A stretch of DNA of 64,000 nt. Origin: Curtobacterium sp. MCBA15_009. Lineage in GTDB: Bacteria; Actinomycetota; Actinomycetes; Actinomycetales; Microbacteriaceae. Location: assembly GCF_001864895.1 (NCBI RefSeq), contig NZ_MJGO01000007.1, positions 36,866 through 100,865 on the forward strand, given 5' to 3'. The position numbers and the translations under genes were made by a program. The notes below the pieces were generated by a model. That model made no database searches. It was not told the DNA's origin and saw nothing but the letters and a program-made list of their open reading frames with translations. Below, piece by piece: positions 27,734 to 35,058 of this stretch. How positions within the stretch are numbered: position 1 is the first letter of the stretch; the number at the start of each line of letters is the position of its first letter.

Positions 27734-28084
27734 ATGGCTGATCGGAGTCTCCGCGGCATGCGGCTCGGGAGTCAGAGCCTCCAGAGCGAAGAGGGCGTCG
27801 AGCTCTCGGATCGCAAGCGCGCGGTCTACCAGACGGAATCGGGGGAGACGTTCGACATCGTCTTCTCCGCCGACGCGGACGTCCCGCAGACCTGGTCGGA
27901 GCCGCGCTCGGGTCGCGAGGGCCGGCTGCTCGGTGACGACGGCATCCCCGTCGAGGTCGCCGCAGAGGACGTCAAGGCACCTCGTACCCACTGGGACATG
28001 CTGCTCGAACGGCGTTCGCGCGAGGAACTCGAGGAGCTCCTCGAGGAGCGGTTGCAGTTCCTCCGCGCCCGACGCGGCGCCTGA
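27734..28084 (+). CDS. rbpA: RNA polymerase-binding protein RbpA
   Basis: Actinobacterial transcription factor that binds RNA polymerase and the principal sigma factor and stabilises open complexes. The 116-aa protein has a flexible N-terminal tail (MADRSLRGMRLGSQSL), a core domain (YQTESGETFDIVFSADADVPQTWSEPRSG), a basic linker and the C-terminal sigma-interacting helices (HWDMLLERRSREELEELLEERL). It has no Cys, so the zinc site known in some Streptomyces RbpA is absent, as in mycobacteria. GAGGAG lies 8 nt before the ATG. The SigR-like promoter upstream suggests induction by disulfide stress. Confidence 0.95.
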   Translation: MADRSLRGMRLGSQSLQSEEGVELSDRKRAVYQTESGETFDIVFSADADVPQTWSEPRSGREGRLLGDDGIPVEVAAEDVKAPRTHWDMLLERRSREELEELLEERLQFLRARRGA

Positions 28085-28093
28085 CCACACCAC

Positions 28094-28136
28094 ACGACGA
28101 CGCCCGCTCCGGTTCGACCGGGGCGGGCGTCGTCGT
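28094..28136. terminator. bidirectional terminator between rbpA and the SPFH gene
   Basis: ACGACGACGCCCGC pairs with GCGGGCGTCGTCGT, and the inner CCGGT/ACCGG continues the stem. It lies between two convergent 3' ends, 9 nt after the rbpA stop. Confidence 0.8.
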
Positions 28137-28148
28137 TCGTGCACGGGG

Positions 28149-29384
28149 TCAGCGGCGACCGGACCCGTCGCTGGTGCGGTGACCGGAGGCGTCGTCGGCC
28201 GAGCTGGCCGCGGTGCCCGGGGCGTCGGCGGGCTTGTCGAGCGTGACGTCGGTCTGCTGGGCGGTTGCGTCGTCGGCGGCCGCCAGGTGCGCGTCGACGC
28301 TGCGGTTCGACTCGGCGAGCCGGGCGTCGAGGTCGGACTCGGGCACGATGTCCGCCGCGGTGGCGTCGGCCCGCGGCATGGCGGCGTCCGCGCTGGCTGC
28401 TGCCGTCGTGTTCGCCAGGCTCTCGTTCGCGAGCTTCGAGATGCGCGACAGGAAGTCGGAGCCACCCGCACCACCCGCAGCGGACCCACCACCGGTCCGA
28501 CCGGTGCTGAAGCCCTTGGCGATGCCGGAGAGCGCCTCGGTGAACTCGCTCGGGATCATCCAGAGCTTGTTCGCGGTGCCCTCGGCGATCTTCGGCAGGG
28601 TCTGCAGGTACTGGTAGGACAGCAGCTTCTCGTCGGGGTCACCGGTGTGGATCGCCTCGAAGACGGTCGCGATCGCCTGGGCCTCTCCCTCGGCGCGCAG
28701 GACCTGTGCCTTCGCGTCACCCTCGGCCGCGAGGATGGCGGCCTGCCGCTGGCCCTCGGCCTCGAGGATCTGCGACTGCTTCGTGCCCTCGGCCTGCAGG
28801 ATCGCGGCACGACGGCTGCGCTCGGCACGGAGCTGCTGCTCCATGGCGTCCTGGATGGACACGGGCGGCTCGATCGCCTTGAGCTCGACACGACCGACGC
28901 GGATGCCCCACTTGCCGGTCGCCTCGTCGAGGACGACGCGCAGCTGGCCGTTGATGTTGTCGCGGCTCGTCAGGGCCTCTTCGAGGTTGAGGCCACCGAC
29001 GACGTTGCGGAGCGTGGTGGTCGTGAGCTGCTCGACGGCACCGAGGTAGTTCGCGATCTCGTACGTCGCGGCGCGGGCGTCGGTCACCTGGAAGTACACG
29101 ACGGTGTCGATGGAGACGACCAGGTTGTCCTCGGTGATCACCGGCTGCGGCGGGAACGAGACGACCTGCTCACGCATGTCGAGCAGCGGGCGGAGCCGGT
29201 CGATGAAGGGGACCAGGAGGTTCAACCCTGGGTTGAGGGTCTTGTGGTACTTGCCGAGTCGCTCGACGATGCCCGCGGACGCCTGCGGCACGATGCGGAT
29301 CGCGCGGGACAGGACGACGATCACGAAGATGACGACGACCAGGATGAGGACGAGCAGAGCGATCGTCCCGGCTGAGATGGTCAC
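28149..29384 (-). CDS. SPFH/Band 7 domain membrane protein (stomatin/slipin-like)
   Basis: A 411-aa protein with one N-terminal membrane helix (IALLVLILVVVIFVIVV) and an SPFH domain (VPQASAGIVERLGKYHKTLNPG, LNLLVPFIDR..., PQPVITEDNLVVSIDTVVYFQV). A long Ala/Glu/Gln-rich coiled coil follows (repeated ILxAEGxxQ). The disordered Ala/Asp-rich tail of about 110 residues is longer than in stomatin. Such proteins build membrane microdomain scaffolds. The GTG at 29384 overlaps the upstream nfeD-like gene by 4 nt (GTGA), the usual SPFH-NfeD pairing. Confidence 0.88.
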   Translation of the reverse strand: MTISAGTIALLVLILVVVIFVIVVLSRAIRIVPQASAGIVERLGKYHKTLNPGLNLLVPFIDRLRPLLDMREQVVSFPPQPVITEDNLVVSIDTVVYFQVTDARAATYEIANYLGAVEQLTTTTLRNVVGGLNLEEALTSRDNINGQLRVVLDEATGKWGIRVGRVELKAIEPPVSIQDAMEQQLRAERSRRAAILQAEGTKQSQILEAEGQRQAAILAAEGDAKAQVLRAEGEAQAIATVFEAIHTGDPDEKLLSYQYLQTLPKIAEGTANKLWMIPSEFTEALSGIAKGFSTGRTGGGSAAGGAGGSDFLSRISKLANESLANTTAAASADAAMPRADATAADIVPESDLDARLAESNRSVDAHLAAADDATAQQTDVTLDKPADAPGTAASSADDASGHRTSDGSGRR

Positions 29385-29854
29385 GAGGTGGCCCTTTCTC
29401 CGAGGCGGACGACGGCTGTCGACCCCTCGATCGACTCGACGACCACAGGGGTCCCGAGCGGCGGTGTGCGGTCGGTGGCGTCGGCGGCGATGCGGGCGCT
29501 CCAGGTCTCGCCGTTGGCCAGGCGGACCTGGCCGGGAGCGGACGCGGTGAAGGCCACGGCGACGGTGCCGGGGAGTCCGATGAGGCCGTCCACGTTCGTG
29601 CGGTGCGGGTCCGCACCGCGACCGAGCGCGAGCAGCAGGCGGGGGCGCACGAGCGAGAGCAGCACGAGGGCCAGCACGGCGGCGATGACGGCGGAGAGCC
29701 ACCACGGGGCGCCGAGCAGTGCGGCCACGAGCCCGCCGGCGGCACCGGCCGCGAGCATGATGAAGACGAAGTCGAGCGTGAAGATCTCGACCACCCCCAG
29801 CAGCAGCACGAGTCCGATCCAGACGGTGCTCTGGATCCAATCGATCCCGTTCAC
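29381..29854 (-). CDS. NfeD-like membrane protein with OB-fold domain
   Basis: The 157-aa partner of the SPFH protein. It has three hydrophobic segments at about residues 10-75, then an NfeD C-terminal OB-fold (NVDGLIGLPGTVAVAFTA... then LANGETWSARIAADA). It lacks the serine protease domain of long NfeD, so this is the short type. It is first in a two-gene operon and coupled to the SPFH gene by a 4-nt overlap. NfeD proteins are thought to anchor or stabilise the SPFH assembly. Confidence 0.85.
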   Translation of the reverse strand: MNGIDWIQSTVWIGLVLLLGVVEIFTLDFVFIMLAAGAAGGLVAALLGAPWWLSAVIAAVLALVLLSLVRPRLLLALGRGADPHRTNVDGLIGLPGTVAVAFTASAPGQVRLANGETWSARIAADATDRTPPLGTPVVVESIEGSTAVVRLGERATS

Positions 29855-30007
29855 GCGATCTCCCTCCCTCGGTCGCGCGCAGCGGCTCGCAGCGTCGCGA
29901 CGGCCGGTACAACTCCGTTCAACATATCAGGGGCGTCTGACAGCCGTGCGGGCCGTTGGTAGGCTCGGTGCGCCCGACCGCCGGAAACCCACCAGGAGAA
30001 CACGACT

Positions 30008-30769
30008 GTGAGCAACCCCCTCGCCCCCGGATCCCTCGCCGACACGCGCGCCGTCGTCACCGGCTCGTCGCGTGGCATCGGTGCCGACACCGTCGGCTAC
30101 CTGGCCGAGGCCGGCGCCAAGGTCGTCGTGAACTACCGCAACAAGGCGAAGCGCGCCGAGCAGATCGCGGAGAAGATCGTCGCCGACGGGGGATCGGCCC
30201 TCGCCGTGGGCGCGGACCTCACCGACCACGACTCGGTGCAGGGACTCGTCGAGACGGTCGTCCGCGAGTGGGGCGGCATCGACCTGCTCGTCCTGAACGC
30301 CTCGGGCGGCATGGAGTCCGGCCTCGGCGAGGACTACGCGCTGCGCCTGAACCGCGACGCACAGGTCGACATGCTGCAGGCCGCGGTGCCGCACATGCCC
30401 GTGGGGTCCCGCGTCGTGTTCGTCACGAGCCACCAGGCGCACTTCATCGAGACCGCCGAGACGATGGACGAGTACGTCCCGGTGGCGAAGAGCAAGCGCG
30501 CCGGTGAGCTCGCCCTGCGCGAACTCATCCCGCAGCTCGAGGCCGCCGGCATCGAGTTCGTCGTCGTCTCCGGCGACATGATCGAGGGCACGATCACCGC
30601 GACGCTGCTCAACCGGCTCAACCCGGGTGCCATCGAGGGGCGCCGCGAAGAGGTCGGCAAGCTCTACAGTGTCTCCGAGTTCGCCGCCGAGATCGCCCTG
30701 GCCGCCGTCGAGCCGATCCCGGCGGACCACACGAAGCTCGTCGGTGACGTCAGCGGCTTCACCCGCTAG
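30008..30769 (+). CDS. short-chain dehydrogenase/reductase (SDR)
   Basis: NAD(P)-dependent oxidoreductase of 253 aa. The Rossmann motif is VTGSSRGIGADTVGYLAEAG (residues about 17-36), followed by VVVNYRNKAKRAE, which suggests NADPH preference, and LVLNASGG in place of NNAG. The catalytic segment is unusual: VTSHQAHFIETAETMDEYVPVAKSK has the Ser, and the Tyr (Y) and Lys (K) are spaced Y-x4-K (YVPVAK) instead of Y-x3-K, so I cannot assign the triad firmly. AGGAG lies 9 nt before the GTG. The substrate is unknown. Confidence 0.8.
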   Translation: MSNPLAPGSLADTRAVVTGSSRGIGADTVGYLAEAGAKVVVNYRNKAKRAEQIAEKIVADGGSALAVGADLTDHDSVQGLVETVVREWGGIDLLVLNASGGMESGLGEDYALRLNRDAQVDMLQAAVPHMPVGSRVVFVTSHQAHFIETAETMDEYVPVAKSKRAGELALRELIPQLEAAGIEFVVVSGDMIEGTITATLLNRLNPGAIEGRREEVGKLYSVSEFAAEIALAAVEPIPADHTKLVGDVSGFTR

Positions 30770-30772
30770 CGT
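30767..30772 (+). promoter_or_regulatory. leaderless -10 box TAGCGT
   Basis: TAGCGT overlaps the SDR stop codon and ends 6 nt before the ATG of the Nudix gene at 30779. Confidence 0.5.
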
Positions 30773-30778
30773 CGGCGG

Positions 30779-31234
30779 ATGACCGCGACGCCCGGCCTCC
30801 GCCGAACCTCACGCATCCTGCTCCTCGACCCGGCGGGCCGGGTGTTCCTGATGGACACCAACGCGCCGTCGTCGGACGGGTTCCACCGGTGGATCACGCC
30901 CGGCGGCGGCGTCGACCCGGGGGAGAGCCACCAGGACGCGGCGATCCGGGAGCTCCGCGAGGAGACCGGCATCGTCATCGACGAGCCGGGGGAGTCGGTC
31001 TGGTCGTGGGACTTCGCGGTGGACTGGGACCAGGCCGACCACGACCGGGGCCACTCCGAGTTCTACGTGGTGCACACCACGGGCTTCACGCTGTCCGACG
31101 CCGGGTGGACGGACGACGAGCGGGTCGACATCCTCGGGGCCCGGTGGTGGACCGCCGACGAGCTCGAGACGACGACGGAGCCGTTCGAGCCCGCAGAACT
31201 GCCGGAACTCGTGCGTCAGCACGGCGGGACCTGA
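30779..31234 (+). CDS. Nudix hydrolase
   Basis: Predicted hydrolase of nucleoside-diphosphate-linked substrates, 151 aa. The full Nudix box fits G-x5-E-x7-R-E-U-x-E-E-x-G-U: it begins GGGVDPGESHQD and ends REEREETGI-like as IRELREETGI, near residues 42-65. Acidic, Trp-rich surroundings (SVWSWDFAVDWDQ) resemble the MutT/DR1025-like groups. The substrate cannot be predicted. A likely leaderless ATG follows TAGCGT. Confidence 0.88.
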   Translation: MTATPGLRRTSRILLLDPAGRVFLMDTNAPSSDGFHRWITPGGGVDPGESHQDAAIRELREETGIVIDEPGESVWSWDFAVDWDQADHDRGHSEFYVVHTTGFTLSDAGWTDDERVDILGARWWTADELETTTEPFEPAELPELVRQHGGT

Positions 31235-31352
31235 GCCAGGGGACAGGAAACCCGTCCGAAACTGAACGTTCGCCGTGTTCGCGGTCTAGCCTGGTTGAGA
31301 CGTCACCGATCGGCCGCCCGGTCGCTCCGGGCGTCCTGATCGAAGGAGTCTC

Positions 31353-31619
31353 ATGTCCAGCAACGGCAACGCGCCCGTCCAGACGAACGCCATGGGGATC
31401 GCGTCCCTGGTGCTGGGAGTCGTCGGGGTCGCCGGCGGGTTCTTCCTCGCCATCATCGGCGTCCTCGCCGGCATCGTCGGTCTCGTGCTCGGGCTCGTCG
31501 CGCGGCGACGCTCCGGCGGCCGCGGGGTCGTCCTCGCCGGCATCATCCTGTCGGTGATCGCCATCGTCGTCGGGATCATCGGGTACGTGCTGGTGGCCGT
31601 CAACCCGCCGACGGTCTGA
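31353..31619 (+). CDS. small DUF4190-like membrane protein
   Basis: An 88-aa protein of the DUF4190 type. A short polar N-terminus with the motif NAMGIASLVLGVVGV leads to two or three membrane helices (about residues 17-47 and 58-82) separated by the basic loop ARRRSGGRG. The function of the family is unknown. GAAGGAG stands 6 nt before the ATG, and TAGCCT at about 31287 may be its -10 box, giving a leader of about 60 nt. Confidence 0.75.
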   Translation: MSSNGNAPVQTNAMGIASLVLGVVGVAGGFFLAIIGVLAGIVGLVLGLVARRRSGGRGVVLAGIILSVIAIVVGIIGYVLVAVNPPTV

Positions 31620-31752
31620 CGTCAGCGGGCCGCACGGCGGCCGAGGACGGACGGTCGGGCCGCGCGAGCGACCCGGCCGTTCGTCGTGTTCCCGGCCGTT
31701 CGTCGTGTTCCTCGGCGTCGACGTTCCGCGGACGTCTCCAGGCGGGCGCGCG

Positions 31753-31758
31753 TAGCGT
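31753..31758 (+). promoter_or_regulatory. leaderless -10 box TAGCGT of the 51-aa ORF
   Basis: TAGCGT ends 7 nt before the ATG at 31766, the same form and spacing as at known genes here. Confidence 0.5.
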
Positions 31759-31765
31759 CCGCCGC

Positions 31766-31921
31766 ATGAGCTACAGCCAGCCTGACCCAGCCGAAGAGAC
31801 CACGCAGAGCGAGACGCCCGAGCAGCCGGACACCGACCAGGACGACCTGCACGAGCAGGACGTCGAGTCGCCGTCGCTCGAGATCAAGTCCGAGGACGTG
31901 CCGACCGAACCGGCGGACTGA
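31766..31921 (+). CDS. 51-aa highly acidic small protein
   Basis: A short ORF beginning MSYSQPDPAEE and ending DVPTEPAD. About a third of its residues are Asp or Glu, with only one Lys and no Arg or Cys, so it is probably disordered. It is supported by the TAGCGT box 7 nt before the ATG, by a start codon that fits the leaderless pattern and by a 29-nt hairpin after the stop. I do not recognise a family. Similar short acidic ORFs occur in related genomes to my knowledge only as unannotated hypotheticals, so function is open. Confidence 0.6.
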   Translation: MSYSQPDPAEETTQSETPEQPDTDQDDLHEQDVESPSLEIKSEDVPTEPAD

Positions 31922-31952
31922 CCGTCCCGTTCGGAACGAGACAGCACGACGC

Positions 31953-31981
31953 TGGTCGAGTGGGCGTGATCCACTCGACCA
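31953..31981. terminator. perfect hairpin after the 51-aa ORF
   Basis: TGGTCGAGTGG pairs with CCACTCGACCA (11 bp, no mismatch) across a 7-nt loop, 31 nt after the small ORF stop. TCGTCTTCC follows. Confidence 0.65.
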
Positions 31982-32023
31982 TCGTCTTCCACCAGCCACT
32001 TCCGGCCCGTCGGCGGAGCGCCG

Positions 32024-32037
32024 ATAATGCATATTAT
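32024..32037. promoter_or_regulatory. orphan AT-rich operator-like site ATAAT-GCAT-ATTAT
   Basis: ATAAT and ATTAT are complementary arms around GCAT, in a genome otherwise almost free of such AT runs. The pattern resembles GntR/FCD-family operator half-sites. No start codon follows: the nearest genes on both sides end toward it. Confidence 0.35.
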
Positions 32038-32060
32038 GTCAACTCAGGTTCGCCCGGGCG

Positions 32061-32639
32061 CTACCCCAGCGCCGCCGTCGCGACCCGGAGTTCCTCCAGC
32101 GCCGCGATGACGTGGTGCTCGAGATCACCCTCGGTGCCGTCCGGGGCGTCCGTCCACGCCGTGTAGCCGCGTTCGAACGCGAGTACGCCGAGCTCCGCGG
32201 CGACCCGCGCCGTCGTCGGCGTCGTCCCCCTGGCCTCGAGCGCGTCGGACAGCGCCACGGCGAGCCCGGCGCTCTTGAGCATGCTGCGCTCCCGGAGCTC
32301 GGCGTTCGCGGCGATCGCCGCGGCGATGCTCGGACCGAGTGCGCGGTTCCACGGTTGCATCGCCGACGAGGCTCGGCGGAGCCCGGACGCCACGGCCTGC
32401 ATCGGCGTCGCGGACTCCCCTGCGTCCGCCACCCCCTCGGCCAGCAGTGCGCTGAGGGTCGCCTGGCCGGCGACGAGGATCTCGCGCTTGTCCGGGAAGT
32501 GCCGGAACAGCGTGCTCTTCGTCACGCCGGCGCGTTCCGCGATCTGCGTCACGGTGGTCTCGTCGTAGCCGTGCTCGGCGAAGAGCTCAGCAGCGGCCAC
32601 CACGAGACGCTCTCGTGCCCCGGGTTCCCATCGCGCCAT
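32061..32639 (-). CDS. TetR/AcrR-family transcriptional regulator
   Basis: A 192-aa repressor-like protein. The N-terminal helix-turn-helix is plain (LVVAAAELFAEHGYDETTVTQIAERAGVTKSTLFRHFPDKREIL, split around TVTQIAERAGVTKSTLFRHF). The C-terminal ligand domain is Ala-rich. I place the start at ATG 32639 (MARWEPGARERL), because the ATG at 32672 lies in the divergent promoter region. It is divergent from the NAD(P)-binding epimerase-like gene, with a palindrome between them, so it likely represses that gene and itself. Confidence 0.85.
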   Translation of the reverse strand: MARWEPGARERLVVAAAELFAEHGYDETTVTQIAERAGVTKSTLFRHFPDKREILVAGQATLSALLAEGVADAGESATPMQAVASGLRRASSAMQPWNRALGPSIAAAIAANAELRERSMLKSAGLAVALSDALEARGTTPTTARVAAELGVLAFERGYTAWTDAPDGTEGDLEHHVIAALEELRVATAALG

Positions 32640-32656
32640 GGATCGATCATACCGAC

Positions 32657-32670
32657 GGGACAATGGTCCC
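32657..32670. promoter_or_regulatory. candidate TetR operator GGGAC-AATG-GTCCC
   Basis: Five-base arms around AATG. On the + strand GGGACA would also be a -35 element, 17 nt from the -10 box TACCGT at 32680-32685. A repressor bound here would block the promoter of the NAD(P)-binding gene. Confidence 0.5.
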
Positions 32671-32728
32671 ATAGAGTGCTACCGTGATGCGACAACAGTC
32701 CCATCACATTCGAGCACTGGAGCAGGAC

Positions 32729-33610
32729 ATGCAGGTCTTCATCACCGGCGGCACCGGACTCGTCGGCACCGCCGTCGTCCGCGAACTCACGACCCACGGG
32801 CACCGCGTCACCGGGCTCGCCCGCTCCGACCGGGCCGCCGCCGTCCTCGCCGAGCACGGTGCGGAGAGCATCCGGGGCGACCTCGGCGACCTGGACGGCA
32901 TCCGCCGAGCAGCATCCACCGCCGACGGGGTCGTCCATCTGGCCTTCCGGAACGACTTCGGCTCCGCCGGTGCCCTCGACGCCGCGATCGCCGAGGAGAC
33001 CGCCGCGATCGAGGCGATCGGGGCGACGCTGCGCGGCACCGGCAAGCCGTTCGTCGTGGTGTCCGGCACCCCGTGGATCGCCGGTCGCGCGTCGACCGAG
33101 ACGGATCCGCTGCCGGTCGACGGACCGGTCGGCGGTCGGGGCCGCACGGTGCAGGCCGCGCTCGGTCTGGCGGAGGACGGGGTCCGGGTGAGCGCCGTCC
33201 GACTCCCCCGCACCGTGCACGCGGACGGCCAGGGCGGCTTCGCCGGCCTGCTCACCGGGATGGCCCGTGACGCCGGTGTGTCCGGCTACCCCGGCGACGG
33301 CACCCAGCGGTGGCCGGCCGTCCACGCACGGGACGCCGCGGTGCTCTTCCGGCTCGCACTCGAGGCAGCGCCGGCCGGCACGGCGTGGCACGCGGTCGCG
33401 GACGAGGGCGACGCGGTCCGCGACATCGCCGCCGTCATCGGTCGTCGGCTCGGACTGCCGGTCGAGTCCGTGCCGGTCGAGCGCTTCGGCCCCATCGGCC
33501 CGGTGTTCGCCATGGACCAGCCCGCCTCGAGTGCCCGGACCCGCGCCGAGCTCGGCTGGGAGCCGTCCCACCCGTCGCTGCTGGCGGACCTGGAGCGCCT
33601 CGAACCCTGA
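32729..33610 (+). CDS. NAD(P)-binding epimerase/NmrA-like extended SDR protein
   Basis: A 293-aa extended-SDR protein. The fold starts immediately: MQVFITGGTGLVGTAVVREL, then GLARSD, IRGDLGDLDGIRRAA and VVHLAFRNDF. The catalytic Tyr-Lys pair of active epimerases is not evident, so it may be atypical. The ATG at 32729 fits the fold start and has GGAGCAGGA just upstream; codons further up are in the promoter. It is probably controlled by the divergent TetR regulator. Substrate unknown. Confidence 0.82.
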   Translation: MQVFITGGTGLVGTAVVRELTTHGHRVTGLARSDRAAAVLAEHGAESIRGDLGDLDGIRRAASTADGVVHLAFRNDFGSAGALDAAIAEETAAIEAIGATLRGTGKPFVVVSGTPWIAGRASTETDPLPVDGPVGGRGRTVQAALGLAEDGVRVSAVRLPRTVHADGQGGFAGLLTGMARDAGVSGYPGDGTQRWPAVHARDAAVLFRLALEAAPAGTAWHAVADEGDAVRDIAAVIGRRLGLPVESVPVERFGPIGPVFAMDQPASSARTRAELGWEPSHPSLLADLERLEP

Positions 33611-33675
33611 ACCGGACCGAACCCGTCCGAACTCGTCCGGACCGAACCGGTCCAGACGGCCCCGTCGGCTGCGGG

Positions 33676-34380
33676 CTACTCGCCGAAGCCGGACCGGACG
33701 AGCTCCGCGAGCGCGTCCACCGCGTCCTGCGCGTCCGCGCCGGAGGCGGCGATCGTGACGACGGCGCCCTTCGGCAACGCGAGCGCCATGATGCCGAGCA
33801 GGCTCTTGGCGTCCACGCCGTCGACGCGGACGTCGGCCTCGAAGCGGGCGGCCGTCTTCACGAACTCGGCCGCCGGGCGGGCGTGCAACCCGGACTCGTT
33901 GACGAGCTCGGCGGTGGTGGACGCGGCCACCCCGTCGACCGGGGCGGTCGACGCGACCGGTGCCGGGCCTCCTGGCAGGGGCGACTCCCCCGCGTCGGGA
34001 GCCGCCGTCGCCGACGCGGCGGCTGCCAGGACGGCGTCGACGTCGCCGCCGGTCTGGGCGGCCACCGCTGCGGCGACCGCACCCTCGACGAGCGGCGCCG
34101 GCGAGACGTGCACCCGTGCGCGGTCGTCGTCGTCCAGGAAGTCGAGCGCGGTGTCGGTGGTGAGGTAGGCGGAGCCGAGGTCGCAGAGCACGACGACCGC
34201 GTCGGCGGGCCGGAGCTCCTCGATGCCCGCGGTGATGGCGTCGAACGACGTGCCGATGCCACCGTCGTCGGTGCCGCCCGCGGCGACCATCGGCACGTCC
34301 GCGGCCATCTGCCGGGCGAGCTCGACGGTCCCGGTGGCGATCGCGGCGCTGTGCGAGACGACGAGCAGTCCGACGGTCAC
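33676..34380 (-). CDS. dhaM: PTS-dependent dihydroxyacetone kinase phosphotransfer subunit DhaM fused to HPr
   Basis: Passes phosphate from the PTS to the ADP held by DhaL. In the 234-aa protein, residues 1-125 are an EIIA(Man)-like DhaM domain with the active His in VVSHSAAIA (H9 or so). An Ala/Pro linker at about 125-150 leads to an HPr domain whose phospho-His lies in NESGLHARPAAEFVK, with the Ser site in DAKSLLGIMALAL. There is no enzyme I domain, so PtsI must come from elsewhere. The GTG start overlaps the dhaL stop by 4 nt. It is last in the dhaK-dhaL-dhaM operon. Confidence 0.9.
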   Translation of the reverse strand: MTVGLLVVSHSAAIATGTVELARQMAADVPMVAAGGTDDGGIGTSFDAITAGIEELRPADAVVVLCDLGSAYLTTDTALDFLDDDDRARVHVSPAPLVEGAVAAAVAAQTGGDVDAVLAAAASATAAPDAGESPLPGGPAPVASTAPVDGVAASTTAELVNESGLHARPAAEFVKTAARFEADVRVDGVDAKSLLGIMALALPKGAVVTIAASGADAQDAVDALAELVRSGFGE

Positions 34381-35003
34381 GCTGCGTCCACCGCTGCGCG
34401 CAGGAGGTACGCCGACGACTGCGCGCCCGGGTCCCGGTGGCCGATCGCGCGCTCACCCAGGTAGCTCGCACGGCCCTTGCGGGCGACGAGCGGGTCGGTC
34501 GACTCGGCACCGGTGGCGGCGGCGTCGGCGGCCGCTTCGAGCACGCGCTCGGGAGACTCCCCCGCGGTGGCCGCGGTCGCGGCGGCGTCGACGGCCGCGC
34601 TCCAGGCGTCCACCATGGTCTTGTCGCCGACCTCGGCCTTGCCGCGCGACACGATGCCGTCGCGGGCGGCGGTGAGGACGGCGACCAGCGTGTCGCTGTC
34701 GAGCTCGGACGCGTCACCGGCGGCCTGTGCGGCCTTCAGGTAGGCGGTGCCGAACAGCGGCCCCGCGGCCCCGCCGACCGTGGAGATGAGCTTCGTCGCG
34801 ACGGTCTTGAAGACGGCGCCGGGGGTGTCGAAGGACCCGGCGTCGACGGCCTCGACCACGGCACGGAAGCCCCGGTCGAGGTTCTCACCGTGGTCGCCGT
34901 CGCCGATCTCGCGGTCGAGCGTGACGAGCTCCGCCCGGTGCTCGTCGATCGTCGCGGCGGTGCGGCGTACCCAGTCGATGGCCCATGCGGTGTCGAGCGC
35001 CAA
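34377..35003 (-). CDS. dhaL: dihydroxyacetone kinase ADP-binding subunit DhaL
   Basis: Carries tightly bound ADP, which DhaM phosphorylates, and transfers the phosphate to dihydroxyacetone on DhaK. The 208-aa all-helical protein has the Mg-ADP motif DREIGDGDHGENLDRGF near residue 29, GGAAGPLFGTAYLKAA, and the DPGAQS-type C-terminus. The start codon is TTG, supported by GAAGGGA 6 nt upstream and the fold start MALDTAWAIDW. It is the middle gene of the operon. Confidence 0.93.
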   Translation of the reverse strand: MALDTAWAIDWVRRTAATIDEHRAELVTLDREIGDGDHGENLDRGFRAVVEAVDAGSFDTPGAVFKTVATKLISTVGGAAGPLFGTAYLKAAQAAGDASELDSDTLVAVLTAARDGIVSRGKAEVGDKTMVDAWSAAVDAAATAATAGESPERVLEAAADAAATGAESTDPLVARKGRASYLGERAIGHRDPGAQSSAYLLRAAVDAA

Positions 35004-35058
35004 TGCGGTTCCCTTCGTGTGTCCGGCCCGGACGGGCTCGGTGTCGTGGTGCGGTGGG

